A stretch of 64,000 nucleotides of DNA from Manihot esculenta (taxonomy: Eukaryota > Streptophyta > Magnoliopsida > Malpighiales > Euphorbiaceae): assembly GCF_001659605.2 (NCBI RefSeq), contig NC_035166.2, forward strand, positions 19,334,225 through 19,398,224, read 5' to 3'. The number at the start of each line of letters is the position of its first letter. Position 1 is the first letter of the stretch. A program made the translations under genes and the position numbers. Below are positions 10,636-23,843 of the stretch, piece by piece. The notes beneath the pieces are model-generated. The model saw nothing but the letters and a program-made list of their open reading frames with translations. It was not told the DNA's origin and ran no database searches.

Positions 10636-13600
10636 GGATTGATTATCTACTCATGGTGCTACCTTGGACTGCAGAGACAAAGTAGTCAGGTTTAGAGGTC
10701 AGGATGGGTCAGAGGTTGTCTTCAGAGGAGACAGGAGGGGTACACCTAGAGGTTTGATATCAGCCCTACAGGCTCGTAGGTTGCTCAGGAGGGGTTGTCA
10801 GGGTTTTCTAGCTCATGTGAGAGAGCTGGATAGTCATGTTAGAGAGCCTGCCTTAGTGCCTGTGGTCAGGGAGTTTTTAGATGTTTTTCCAGACGAGCTG
10901 CCAGGTTTACCACCTGCTAGGGAGATAGAGTTTAAAATAGAGTTGATGCCTGGAACCAGACCGATCTCTATCCCTCCCTACAGGATGGCACCAGCTGAGT
11001 TGAAAGAATTGAAAGAGCAGTTGCAAGAGCTGGTAGATAAGGGCTTCATCCGACCGAGTACCTCACCTTGGGGTGCTCCAGTTCTTTTTGTGAGAAAGAA
11101 GGTTGGATCCCTTAGACTTTGTATCGACTACAGGCAGTTGAACAAGGTCACTACCAAGAATAAATATCCGTTGCCTAGGATCGACGATCTATTTGACCAG
11201 CTAGCAGGAGCGAGTTGTTTCTCCAAAATAGATTTGAGGTCCGGGTACCATCAACTGAGAATAAGAGAAGAAAATGTGCCAAAGACGGCGTTCAGGACCA
11301 GATATGGGCAATATGAGGTCCTTGTGATGACGTTCGAGTTAACCAATGCCCCTGCAGCATTCATGGATCTCATGAACAGAGTTTTCAGTCAATATCTGGA
11401 TCACTTTGTTATTGTCTTCATAGATGATATCTTAGTGTATTCCAGAAATGCAGAGGAGCATGCCCATCTTCTGAGGTTGGTTTTGCAGACCTTGAGAGAA
11501 CACGGCTTGTATGCCAAGTTCTCCAAGTGTGAGTTCTGGTTGAGAAGCATTTAATTCTTGGGGCATGTTGTGTCAGAACAGGGAATTGAAGTGGACCCTA
11601 ATAAGGTGGAAGCTGTAGCTAACTGGCCTAGACCCACTACAGTGACAGAGATCAAGAGCTTCTTGGGCTTGGCAGGTTACTACAGGAGGTTAGTTCAGGA
11701 CTTCTCTAAGATTGTAGCTCCTATGACTAGATTGACCAGAAAGAATCAGAAGTTTATGTGGACTGACCAGTGTGAAGAGAGTTTTGAAGAGCTAAAGAAG
11801 AGGTTAACGTCAGTATCGGTATTAGCTCTGCCCAACAGTAATGAGAATTTCACAGTGTATTGTGATGCGTCCCGTGTGGGACTGGGTTGTGTGTTGATGC
11901 AGAATGAAAGGGTGATTGCTTATGCTTCTAGGCAGCTGAAGAAGCACGAGTTGAATTACCCTACATATGACCTAGAGATGGCAGCTGTGATCTTTGCACT
12001 CAAGATGTGGAGGCATTACCTTTATGGGGTTAAATGTGAGATCTTCACAGATCATAAAAGCCTACAGTACATCCTGAGTCAGAGAGAGTTGAACCTGAGG
12101 CAGAGAAGATGGGTGGAACTGCTTAGTGACTATGATTGTAAGATTCAGTACCATCCGGGTAAGATAAATGTTGTGGCAGACGCCTTAAGCCGGAAATCAC
12201 TTGGCAGTCTATCCCATATCACAGCAGAAAGGAGACCAGTGGTGAAAGAGTTTCATAAGCTCATTAATGAAGGTCTACAGTTAGAGTTGTCTGGTACTGG
12301 TGCTTTGGTAGCCTAGATGAGAGTGACACCTGTGTTTCAGGAGCAGGTGGCTCAGAAACAGCATGAGGACCAAGAGTTAGTGAAGATTGCCAGGACTGTT
12401 TAGTCAGGCAAGAATGATGAGTTCAGATTTGACAGCAAGGGGATCCTCCGCTATGGAAACAGATTGTGTGTACCAGATGACATGAGTCTGAAGGGAGACA
12501 TTCTGAGGGAAGCTCATAATGCCAGATACAGTGTTCACCCTGGAGCCACCAAAATGTATCAGGATCTGAAAAGAGTGTATTGGTGGCCAGCTATGAAAAG
12601 AGAAGTGGCACAGTTTGTGTCAGCCTGCGAGGTATGTCAGAGGGTGAAGCTGGAACATCAGAAGCCGGCTGGAATGCTTAATCCACTGTCGATTCCAGAG
12701 TGGAAGTGGGAGAATATAGCTATGGATTTCGTGGTGGGGTTACCGGCAATGTCCAACAGATTGAACTCTATATGGGTGATTGTGGACAGACTGACCAAAT
12801 CTGCTCACTTCATCCTTGTCAGGAGTGGCTATTCTGTAGACAAATTGGGGCAGGTGTATGTTGATGAGGTTGTAAGGTTGCATGGGGCTCCTGTCTCAAT
12901 AGTGTCTGATAGAGGACCCCAGTTCACCTCCAGATTTTGGCGGAGTCTGCAGAGTGCTTTGGGTACCAGGCTAGACTTTAGCACTGCTTTCCATTTGGAG
13001 GCAACATCTACTTTTGGTGGAGTTTGCCTACAATAACAGCTATCACGCTAGCATAGGGATGGCTCCATATGAAGCTTTATATGGAAGGAAGTGCAGGTCA
13101 CCTGTTTGCTGGGAAGAAGTGGGAGAGCGGGCTTTAGCAGGCCCAGAGTTAGTAGCGATTACCAGCAGGGTGGTGAGCCTAATCAGAGAAAGGATCAAGA
13201 CTACTGTGAGCAGGCAAAAGAGCTATGCAGATGTCCGCAGAAGGCAGGTAGAGTTTCAGGAGGGGTATTTGGTATTGCTCAAGGTGTCTCCTATGAAAGG
13301 GGTGATTCAGTTTGGGAAGAAAGGTAAGCTAGCTCCACAACACATCGGACCCTTTGAAATCTTGCAAAAGATCGGGAATGTATCGTATAAGTTGGAGTTA
13401 CCTGCTTCAATGGAGAGAATCCATCCGGTTTTCCACGTTTCCATGTTACGAAAGTTCGTGTCAGATCCGGGCAAGGTTCTTAGTGAGCCTGTTGTGGAGA
13501 TCTAAGGAGATCTCACCTATGTTGAGCAGCCAGTACGGATCCTTGACACGCAGATCAGAAAGATGAAAAATAAGGAAATCCCGATGGTGAAAGTCCTTTG

Positions 13601-13773
13601 GAATCACCACAATATGGAAGAGTGTACTTGGGAGACACGGGAGTCCATGCTCCAGCAATATCCTCATCTCTTCTAAGGTGAGTGTTATGTGTTTTGTATG
13701 CATGTTTATGTTTTATGCTTGCATGTGCTAGTTTGAGGAACATTCGGGAATGAATGTTCTTAAGGGGGGAGAA
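10636..13773 (+). pseudogene. H1 retrotransposon pol (protease end to chromodomain-like tail), decayed
   Basis: This continues 1-805 after E1. It encodes the protease end, RT with FIDD (about 11422), RNase H, integrase and the chromodomain-like end. Lesions: TGA at 10640 (Trp codon), TAA at 11552, TAG at 12314 and 12401, a deletion of about 83 bp at 12993/12994 that removes the integrase region around the catalytic Glu and shifts the frame, and TAA at 13503. Most of these are also in the H2 copy at 35404-40936, so the two share a damaged ancestor. A hairpin and polypurine tract end at 13773. The RT palm carries TFELTN where intact relatives have PFGLTN. Confidence 0.92.
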
Positions 13774-15614
13774 TGTAATACCCGGCTAGACTCCGGCATC
13801 GGAATTCCTACCGTCCAATGGAATCTCGGATGTCGGAAACCTCTAGAAGGGTAAAATAACGTTTTTATAAAATGTTTTCAAGTATTTTAAGGTTTTAAGT
13901 AAGAAAGAAATTGAGTTTTGAATGAAAATGACCATTGAGGAAAATCCAGGTTCGGTCGCCGAACTTGGTGGAGTTTTGGAGTCACCTTTGGCTTCCGAAG
14001 GTGGTCTGGCCAGCCACTTATAAAAGGCCCCATGTCCGAAAATGGGCAAGTTTTCTCCTCCATTTTCGGGCAAAGGTGAGTTCATGCCCTCCCATGGTTG
14101 GTTTTGATTATTTTCCTCAAATCTTTCAAGTTTTTAACAAGTTTTAACTTGTTTTTGAAGTTTTTGAGCAAAGATCGAAGTTTGGAAGCTTGGAGACCTC
14201 CGGAACCCATTTTCCCCAAATCTCCCTCTCTCGATCTTCAAGAGGTAAGCGTCGATCCTCACCTTCTTCGATGTTTTAAACAAGTTTTATGAAAGTTAAT
14301 GGGGTAGAAATGCATTTTTAAGCTAGTTGTTTATTGTTAGGGTTCATGAGAGTTTTGTTGAAAATATGTGTAATGTGTATATGCTTTGTGTTGTTGTTGG
14401 GGTTTAGGATAGTGTAAGACCCCTATATGCTTGTTTGCTTGTGTATGCATGTTGTAGAATAGCAAAATGCATGTTTGAAAGTTTTGGGAGGCAAAATGTG
14501 CATGTGGAGGCTGAGTTCTGCCACTTTGAAAGAACTCAGGTTCGGCAGCCGAAGGACTTTCGGCCGCCGAACCTGCCTATGGAGGCAAGCTTTTGGCTGC
14601 CGAACCCTACCCCCGAAAGTTGGACTTTCGGCTCTAGAGGGGAGTTTCGGCCGCCGAAGGTGCCGCCGAAAGTGGCTGAGTTTCGGCTCTGGAGGGACTT
14701 TCGACCGCCGAACCTGCAGCCGAAAGTGCCCTGTTCAGCCTTCCTTTGCATGATTTTTATGATTGTTTTATGATGTTTTAGGGGATTTTTGGGGAGTTGT
14801 TTAGAGTTATGTTCATGTATGTTTGGTCCCTCATTTGAGTCCACCTGTGTAGGTTCGGACCCGAGGAATCAAGGACCCCAGCAGTGAGATAGCTGCCTCA
14901 GAGTCTTTTCAGAGCTAGCCTGAGGTGATTAGAATGGACCTTTATGTTTCAAAGTAAATAAATAAGATTTGAGCATGTTCATGCATCACGAATGCCATGA
15001 GATATATTAGGTTGTTTGCATTAGAATTCATGAATATGTTGCATTGCATTATGTGATATTGATGTGGGTGGATGTTGGATGATCCCTTAGTCCTCGTATG
15101 ATATGATATGATATGATGATGTTACGGTATGGAAGACCAGTGAGGCCCATTCTACGCCCCTGGCATATTGGAATGTTATGTTATGTTATGTTAAGAGAAA
15201 GACTAGTGAGGTCCATTCTACGCCCCTGGCACAGTTGGACTATGTAGAGGGCTATTGGTGACAAGTCCATCCTTGATGTGATTTGTTTGTGATGTGATGC
15301 ATTTCATGAAAGCATGAATTCTAAAATAATGTTTTACTATTCTGCTCACTGGGCTCTTGTAGCTCACCCCATTCCCTTAACCTCCAGGTTTACAGGTACG
15401 GGGTAGATCAGGAAGTCAGCAAGAGTAAAGAAGTCATGTTTTATGAAATAGTTAAATGTGGACATGTATTATAAAATGTTATAATGTGATGTAATGTAAG
15501 GAATTGTATTAAGGATAGAATTGTGTTTGGCCCTAATGTATAGTAAATCCCTTTGCCCATGATCTATGTAATGTTTTTATGATGTTTATGTAAACTAAGC
15601 TTAATGTATGTTAT

Positions 15615-18327
15615 TGTAAAACCCGGCTAGACCCTGGCATCGGAATTCCTACTTTCCGGCGGAATCTCCGTTGGAATCCGGGATTCATGGATGTCGGAGC
15701 CTTCCAGAGGGGTAAAACAGAGGATTTTCAAAATGTTTTCACATGTTTTTATGTTTTTGATTAAGAAAAATGAGTTTTGAAAAGGAAAAGACCAAGGAGG
15801 CAATTGTCAGGTTCGGCCGCAGAAAAGTGAAGTTCAAAGTTGCATGCTTTTGCTGCCCCCGAATCCCCACTTCGGCTGCCGAAGGTGGTGGAAGTTTGCA
15901 TGCAGCTTTGGCTGCAGAAGGGGAGTCGGTTGGCCACCTATAAAAGCCCCTTTGACAGGAAATGGAGTGAGCTTTCACTCTCTTTTCGTGCAAAGGTAGG
16001 TTTTTGTCCTCCTTTGGTTATTTTCATCTTGTTCCTCCAAATCATGCAAGCATTAATGAGTTTTTAACTTGGTTTTTGAAGTTTTAAGCAAAAGAAGGCA
16101 AAGTTGAAAGACTTGGAGATTTTGGATCGTTTTCCTCTACATGTCTGAGTTAGGACATCAATCCTCTCGATCTTTAAGAGATAAGCATGGATCCTCACCT
16201 CCCCTTATATTTTAAGCATGTTTTAAAGGGTTTAAGAGAGTTTTATGGCATGTTTAGAGTGGATCTAGAAGTTGGAGTATATGTTGATCATATGCTATTT
16301 GTGATGCTTTGATGTTGTTTGTAGAGTTTGAACTAGTTTTTTAAGCTCTTATATGCATGGATAAGGGTATATGCATGGTTATGAGAGGTTGGTTGCATGT
16401 TGAGAGTGTGAGGTAAGGTTTTGGAGGCTGAATATGCATGTTTGACCCAAGTTCTGCCTTCTTGGAGAACTCAGATTCGGCCGCCGAAGCAAGGTTCGGC
16501 CGCCGAACCCCTTATGGATAGGGATGTAAACGGGTAGGGTACCCGCGAAAATTAAACTACTCGAACCCGAACCCGATTTATATTAGTAATATCTGAATCC
16601 GTTCCGAACCCGATTAAAAATTAATTTAAACTATCCGAATCCGTCCCAAACCCGATTATTATTATCCGAATAAAACCCGAACCCGTTTAATCTTATATAT
16701 TTTAATTAATAATTTATATAAAAAATATTTTTCATTAATAATTTTTATTTAAAAAATTTAATATTTCTAAAGAATATTTAAATTTAAATTTTTAAATAAA
16801 AATATATAAAAAAATTTATAAATATTATTATAAAATATATTTTTTATATTAAATTAATTATTTATATAAACGGGTTCGGGTAGTGGGTACCCTGTACACA
16901 AAATCCGAATCCGATCCGAACCCGCAACGGGTATTATTTTTAAAACCCGAACCCATTCCAAACCCGATTATAACTACCCAAATCCGTTCTATTAGGGTTC
17001 GGTCGGATCGGGTACCAGAAAATACCCGATCCGTTGACATCCCTACTTATGGAGGCTGTTTTAGCCGCCTAACCTCGCCCCTGAAGGTTTGAACTTTCGG
17101 CTCTGGAGGGAGGTTCGGCCGCCGAACATGCCTTCGAAGGTGGGTGACTTTCGGCTCTGGAAGGTCTTTCAGCCCCCGAATCTTGCCTATGAAAGTTTAG
17201 ACTTTCAAATCTGGAAGGGACTTTCGGCCGCCGAAGGTGCCGCCGAAAGTCCCCTATCCAGCCTTCCTTTGCCCATTTTTCCATGCATTTTTATGATATT
17301 TTAGGGGGGTTTTGGGGAGATGTTCATAGCTATGTTAGAGTATGTTCGATACCTCATTTGAGTCCACCTTTGTAGGTGGGGACCCGAGGAACCAAGGAGG
17401 CCCACAGAGTTAGAGATACAGAGACTGTTCAGCAGTTGCTAGAGGTGAGTGGAACAGAACTATGATTTTAAATAACTGAAGTTTTTAGCATGATTCATGC
17501 ATCATAAATGCCATGTTATACTAGGGTGTATTGCATTAGTGTTCACTGAGATGACGCATTGCATTATTTGTTGTTGATGTGGATGGACAACAGGACGATC
17601 CATTAGCCCTCACGATATTGTTTCCATGTAACAGAAGTCCTGAGGAGCCCCACCGAGGGCCGGGCACAAAGTCTATTGTATGTAATAGAAGTCCTGAGGA
17701 GCTCCTTTGAGGGCCGGGCACAGAGTAGAGGGATTTTTGGATCAGTCCATCCTTGCTATGATTTACTTGTGATGTGACGCATTTCATGATAGCATGTTTT
17801 ATTAAATGTTTTTATTGTTCTGCTCACTGGGCTCTAGTAAGCTCACCCCTCTCCCTAACCCCCATGTTTTCAGGGCCATAGAGAAGACAGAGGAACAGCA
17901 AGGGTAAAGTCTAAGTGTAATAGTATAGAGTAGTGGACATGTATTGTACAAAGAGATGATGTAAAGTTATATAATGAATATTGAGATAGTATTGTGCTTG
18001 GCCCTAGAGTTTGTTTAATCCCTTTGTATATGATCATTATGTCATGTTTTATGATGTTGTGACGAGAACCAAGCTTGATATATGTAATGATGACCCATCT
18101 AGAGCATATGATGAGGACTCTAGTATCTGGTTTTATGTTTTCAGATATAGTGCATGCACAGGTCAAGCTTGGTAAATAAAAAAGTTCAAAGTTTTTACAG
18201 AAATGTATGATCATGTATGGGGTTTAACAGGTACACAGAGTTCATAGTAGGCTTGCTACGGGTTCCGGCGACCTTAAGTCGACCTGAATCCTAGCGCCGA
18301 TAGCGGTCCGGTTTTCGGGTCGTTACA
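15615..18327 (+). mobile_element. Solo LTR (subfamily with TGTAAAACCCGG start), carries a MITE
   Basis: A full LTR with no internal region is flanked by a perfect 5-bp duplication gttat (15610-15614 and 18328-18332), so it arose by recombination between the two LTRs of an inserted element. It differs from the E1 type by an extra CTCCGTTGGAATCCGGGATTC block and by GGGCCGGGCACA array units (17630-17723). Length is 2713 bp because of a 527-bp hAT MITE. Confidence 0.94.
16519..17045. mobile_element. Non-autonomous hAT-type MITE
   Basis: A 527-bp AT-rich element has terminal inverted repeats starting TAGGGATGTAAACGGGT and ending in the reverse complement form TTGACATCCCTA. The 8-bp target duplication CTTATGGA (16511-16518 and 17046-17053) is perfect, which is diagnostic of hAT transposons. 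Subterminal CCCGAACCCG repeats occur at both ends. There is no transposase frame. The related LTR at 20227 shows the empty site (cccttaaggaggctg). Confidence 0.93.
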
Positions 18328-19385
18328 GTTATATTATCCCATTGGAGCATTTGATGAGGGCTCCAATGTGGGGTTTATGTTCATAAGTATGAGTATGCAC
18401 AGGTTAAGCTTTGTAATACCCGGCTAGACCCCGGCATCGGAATTTCCACTTTCCGGCGGATTCTCTGTTGGAATTCGGGATTCGAGAATATCGGAGCCTT
18501 CCCCAAGGGTAGAATAGAGGTGTTTTTTAGATGTTTTTGCATGCTTTATGATTTTGAGTAAAGGAAATTGAGGTTGGAAAAGGAAAAGTTTAAAGAGGCA
18601 AATGCCAAATTCGGCCGCCGAAGGTGAAGTTCGACCGCCGAACGTTGCATGGTTTTGCATGCAGGTTTGGCCGCCGAAGGAGAGGCGGTTGGCCACCTAT
18701 AAAAGCCCTTTGACCAGAAATGAAGGGTGTTTGAGCTCCCTATTTTTTGTCAAAGGTAGGTTTTTCCTCTCCTTGGTATGTTTTCATGAGATTTGTTCAA
18801 ATCTTGCATGTTTTGATGGGTTGTGACTTGGTTTTAGAGTTTTTGAGCAAAGAAGGCAAGTTTGAGGAACTTGGAGACTTTGGATCGTTTTCCACCACAT
18901 CTCCACGTTAGGACCATCAATCCTCTCGTTCTTCAAGAGGTAAGCATGGATCCTCACCTCCCCTTATGTTTTCACCATGTTTTAAAGAGTTTAAGAGAGT
19001 TTTATGGGAGGGTTGTTAGTAAAGCCATAAGTTGACCATAGGTGTTTTGGTGATGTTTGATGTGGTTTGTGGCGTTTGAGCTAGTTGCGAGGCCCATATA
19101 TGCTTGGTTTATGGTTTATGCATGTTGTTGAGAGTTGGTATGCATGTTTTGTGTGTTTGTTGGTTTTTGGAGGCTGGAAGCACGAGTTTAGAACAGGTTC
19201 TGCCTGTCTAGGAAACTCAGGTTCGGCCGCCAAACCCCTTAAGGAGGCGGGAGTCTATGCTCCAACAGTACCCCTACCTCTTTTGAGGTTAGTTTTGTGT
19301 TCCTTTTTGCTTTCTTATGTGTGTTTATGTTATGCATGTGATAGAAGAGGAACATTCGGGGACGAATGTTCTTAAGGGGGGAAAA

Positions 19386-22300
19386 TGTAATACCCGGCTA
19401 GACCCCAGCATCGGAATTCCCACTTTCCAGCGGATTCTCCGTTAGAATCCGGGATTCGAGAATGTCGGAGCCTTCCCCAAGGGTAGAACAGAGGTGTTTT
19501 TTAGATGTTTTTGCATGTTTTATGATTTTGAGTAAAGGAAATTGAGGTTGGAAAAGGAAAAGTTTAAGGAGGCAAATGCCAGATTCGGCCGCCGAAGGTG
19601 AAGTTCGACCGCCGAAGGTGAAGTTCGACCGCCGAAGGTTGCATGGTTTTGCATGCAGGTTTGGCCGCCGAAGGAGAGGCGGTTGGCCACCTATAAAAGC
19701 CCTTTGACCAGACATGAAGGGTGTTTGAGCTCCTTGTTTTTGGTCAAAGGTAGGTTTTTGCTCTCCTTGGCATGTTTTCATGAGATTTGTTCAAATCTTG
19801 CATGTTTTGATGGGTTGAAACTTGGTTTTAGAGTTTTTGAGCAAAGAAGGCAAGTTTAAGGAACTTGGAGACTTTGGATCGTTTTCCACCACATCTCCAC
19901 GTTAGGACCATCAATCCTCTCGTTCTTCAAAAGGTAAGCATGGATCCTCACCTCTCCTTATGTTTTCACCATGTTTTAAAGAGTTTAAGAGAGTTTTATG
20001 GGAAGGTTGTTAGTAAAGCCATAAGTTGACCATAGGTGTTTTGGTGATGTTTGATGTGGTTTGTGGCGTTTGAGCTAGTTGTGAGGCCCCTATATGCTTG
20101 GTTTATGGTTTATGCATGTTGTTGAGAGTTGGTATGCAGGTTTTGGGTGTTTGTTGGTTTTTGGAGGCTGGAAGCACGAGTTTGGAATAGGTTCTGCCTG
20201 TCTAGGAAACTCAGGTTCGGCCGCCGAACCCCTTAAGGAGGCTGTTTTGGCCGCCTAACCTTGCCCCCGAAAGTTGGGACTTTCGTCTCTGGAGGGAAGG
20301 TTCGGCCGCCGAACATGCCGCCGAAGGTTATGACTTTCGGCTTTCGAAGGTCTTTCAGCCCCCGAACCTTGCCCCCGAAAGTTTGGACTTTCGGCTCTGG
20401 AAGGGACTTTCGGCTGCAGAAGGTGCCGCCAAAAGTACCCGAATTTCGTCTCTGGAGAGGGTGTTCGGCCGCCGAACCTGCCGCCGAAAGACCCCTGTCC
20501 AGTTTTCCTTTGCCCATTTTTTTTATGCATGCTTATGATGTTTAAGGGGGTTTTTGGGGAGATGTTTATAGCTATGTTAGAGTATGTTTGGTCCTCATTT
20601 GAGTTCACCTGTGTAGGTGCAGACCCGAGGAACCAAGGAGGCCTTCAGAGTTAGAGTTACAGAGACTGATCAGCAGTTGATCAGAAGTGTAATACCCGAC
20701 TAGAGTCCGGCATCGGAATTCCTATAGTTCGGCGGAATTTCGGACGTCGGAACCCTCAAGAAGGGTACTACATATGTTTTCTAAGTGTTTTTAAAGTTTT
20801 TTTAATGGTTTTAAGTATAAATGAAACAAGTTTTCAAGTGAAAAGCACAAGGGAGAAAAAGGCAAGTTCGGCCGCCGAAAGTGAGGTTCGGCCGCCGAAC
20901 ATTGCATGGTTTCGGATTCACGTTTGGCCGCCGAAGGTGGTCTGGCCAGCCACCTATAAAGGGCCCCAAGTCGGTGGAAGGATGTATTTTGCTTCCACTT
21001 TCAGCCAGAGGTGAGTCCAAACCCTTCCCAAGTTGACTTTCATAGTTTTCTTCAAATCTTCCAAGGTTTTAACAAGATTTGTGTTATTTTGGAAGTTTTT
21101 GAGTATAAAACCAAGGATTTGAAGTTTGGAGCTTTGGGGAGTGTTTTCTTCATAACTCCACGTTGGGATCCTTCAACCTCTTGTTTTCTAGAGGTAAGTG
21201 AAGTTTCTTAACATCTTTTAATGATTTAAGTAAGTTTTATGCAAGTTGTTTGGGTAGATATGCATGTTTAGGTTAAGTAGGTTTTTAGGTAAGTTTTGTG
21301 TAAAAGCATGATTATGTGATGTTGTGATGTTGTTGTTTGGGGTTTTAAGGTAGTTTTAGACCCTTTTGTGCATATATGTGAGTATATGCTGGTTATGTTT
21401 GTTGAGATGCATGTTTGAGCAAGTTTGGGGGAAGTTGTGCATGGGTTGAGCAAGGTTCTGCCCTGTTGCAGAAACCAGGTTCGGCCGCCGAAGAAGGGTT
21501 CGGCCGCCGAACGTGCTCAGGAGGTGGCTTCGGCTGCCTCAGCTCGCTTCCGAAAGTTTGGACTTTCGGCTCTGGAGTGGCGTTTCAGCCGCCGAAGGTG
21601 CCGCCGAAGGTTGTGGACTTTCGTCTCTGGAGTGCTTTCGCCCCCGAACCTTGCCCCCGAAAGGACTTTCGGCCGCCGAAATATGGAGTTCGGCCGCCGA
21701 AAGTAGGCGAGTTTCGTCTCTGGAGAGGACTTTCGGCTGCTGAACCTGCCGCCAAAAGTGCCCTGTCCAGCTTTCCTTTGCATGCTTTGTGTGATTGTTT
21801 TAGGATCTTTTAAGGAGGTTTTGGGGAGTTTATTAGAGATGTTCTTGAGTTTGGTCCCTCATCTGAGTCCACCTGTATAGGTACGGACCAGAGGAACCGC
21901 AGAGATCAGCAGTGAGCACTGCACCAGAGTGAGACCAGAGTCTACCAGAGGTGAGTAGAACTAACATTTTATGTTAAAGAAATCAAATGCCTAAAGCATG
22001 TGCATGCATCATGATGATTATAGTAGGTTGATTGCACTAGTTTCACGAATATGGCGCATTGCATAATATGATGAATATGATGAGGTGGATGGACCAAGGC
22101 GACCCCAATAGCCCTAGAGATGTTGTAAGACCTGGCCGGGCCAGGCATACCGAGGTTATAAGACCTGGCCGGGCCAGGCATACCGATTTTGGGAGTTTTG
22201 GTGGTCATGTCTATCTGTGATATGGAATGTTTGTAATGTGATGCATTTCATGAGAGCATATAATTAATGAACTGTTTTCAGTGTTTTTACTCACTGGGCT

Positions 22301-23680
22301 TTATAGCTCACCCCTCTCCCCTAACATAGTTTTGCAGGTTCAGTGTGCAGGGGAGTTTAGCAAGGTACAGGAAAAGAAAGAGTAAGAGATGTGTAATAGC
22401 CTAGTGTGGACATGTAATGATGTAAAGAAAAGTACTAATGTAAAGAGATGTAATGGTTTTATACAGCATTATGCTTGACCCAGATGTTATGTAAATCCCA
22501 TTTTGTTACATGGTCTGTTATGATTATGTCTAGTTGATGAGTATGTATGACCAGGTTTAACATATACTGTGTGGACTCAGTTAGAGCTTTGATGAGTGCT
22601 CTGACAAGGGGAGTCTGTGTACAGAGTTAGTGCATGCACAGGTTGAACCATGGAATGAAATAGTAGAGGGTTACAGGTTATGTCTGATCATGTATGGGAT
22701 TTTACAAGTACACAGAGAGTATGGTAGGCTTGCTATGGGTCCCGACGACCTTAAGTCAATCTGGATCCTAGCGCCGATAGCGGTCCGATTTTCGGGTAGT
22801 TACAAGAAGTGAGTGGAACAGAATTATGCTTTTAAATTACATGAAAGTTTTAGCATAATCCATGCATCATAAATGCCATGATGATGATAGGTTGTTATGC
22901 ATTGCATTAGTATTCAGGAAGATGTTACATTGCATTATTACGTGAAGATGGGACGGATACAGAGTTGGACCCTTTAGCCCTTTGATGTTTTTGTTTATGT
23001 AACAGAAGTCCTGAGGATCCCCTTGAGGGCCGGGCACAGAGTTTATATGTATGTAACAGAAGTCCTGAGGAGCTCCTTTGAGGGCCGGGCACAGAGCAGA
23101 GGGATTTTTGGGTCAGTCCGTCCGTGATGTGATTTACTTGTGTTGTGATGCATTTCATGATGGCATGGTTTAAATGTTTTATTTCTACTCACTGGGCTCG
23201 AGTAGCTCACCCCTCTCCCTAACCCCATGTTTTAGGGCCACAAAGAAGAGAAAGAGAAAGCAAGGGTAAAAGCATATGTAATAGGTAGAGTAGTGGACAT
23301 GATGTACAGTATAGAGTTGATGTAACAATGATGTAATGTAAAAGTGTTATAGGATTGTGCTTGACCCTAATGTATGTTTGTCCCTTTGTACATGATCAGT
23401 TTTATGTTTAATTTGTTTATGATGCAGAGAAAAACCAAGCTTGATGTATTATGTTTTTAGTTACTGTATGGTACCACAGCAGGTATCACTCTCAGAGTGC
23501 ATACAGAGCATGTACAGGTCAAGCTTGGAGATGTAAAGTTCAAAAGTTTTATGGAAATATATGATCATGAATGGGATTATCAGGTACTCAGAGTTCATAG
23601 TAGGCTTGCTACGGGTCCTGGCGGCCTTAAGCCGACCTGGATCCTAGCGCCGGTAGCGGTTCGGTTTACGGGCTGTTACA
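19386..23680 (+). repeat. 3' LTR of E2, interrupted
   Basis: LTR pieces 19386-20687 and 22810-23680 (about 2.17 kb without the insertion). The first 840 bp closely match the truncated 5' LTR at 18412-19248, but with one extra GAAGTTCGACCGCC unit near 19620. Ends GGCTGTTACA. Confidence 0.9.
20688..22804 (+). mobile_element. Solo LTR nested in the E2 3' LTR
   Basis: A 2117-bp solo LTR is flanked by a perfect duplication agaag (20683-20687 and 22805-22809). It is a third subfamily: it starts TGTAATACCCGACTAGAG, and its array units (22125-22188) carry CCTGG ... CCAGG, the arms swapped relative to other subfamilies. It is the innermost insertion of this part of the stack (E2 inside the shared LTR, this LTR inside E2). 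Confidence 0.94.
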
Positions 23681-23843
23681 AGCTTGATGAATGAAAGAAA
23701 AGGTTTAAAATTTTTATGTATATGTTTGATCATGTATGGGATTTAACAGGTACAGGATGTATGTTAGGTTTGCTACGGGTCCCGGCGGCCTTAAGCCGAT
23801 TTAGATCCTAGCCCAGTAGCGGTCCGGTTTTCGGGTCGTTATA

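Larger units (their letters stand above)
18412..23680 (+). mobile_element. E2, internally deleted retrotransposon of the same family
   Basis: It is flanked by a perfect duplication agctt (18407-18411 and 23681-23685). The 5' LTR is cut off at about 19248 and joined directly to the last 137 bp of an internal region (end of the chromodomain-like tail, hairpin, polypurine tract at 19371-19385), which leads into the 3' LTR. Primer site, gag and almost all of pol are gone. The 3' LTR is interrupted by a further solo LTR at 20688-22804. It belongs to the same LTR subfamily as 15615-18327. Confidence 0.92.
13774..23843 (+). repeat. LTR shared by H1 and H2, interrupted by two insertions
   Basis: The LTR proper is 13774-15614, 18333-18411 and 23686-23843 (about 2.08 kb). 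The pieces join cleanly once the two insertions and their duplicates are removed. On its left is a polypurine tract (3' LTR of H1). On its right, directly after the LTR end GTTATA, is a tRNA-Met primer site (5' LTR of H2). It therefore serves both internal regions, the structure expected of a tandem LTR-internal-LTR-internal-LTR copy. The last bases have decayed from TTACA to TTATA. Confidence 0.88.

Noticed and set aside
13774..23843. An independent solo LTR inserted between two elements
   Set aside because: It is preceded by a polypurine tract and followed by a primer site, with no target duplicate around it; it fits a shared LTR of a tandem composite.
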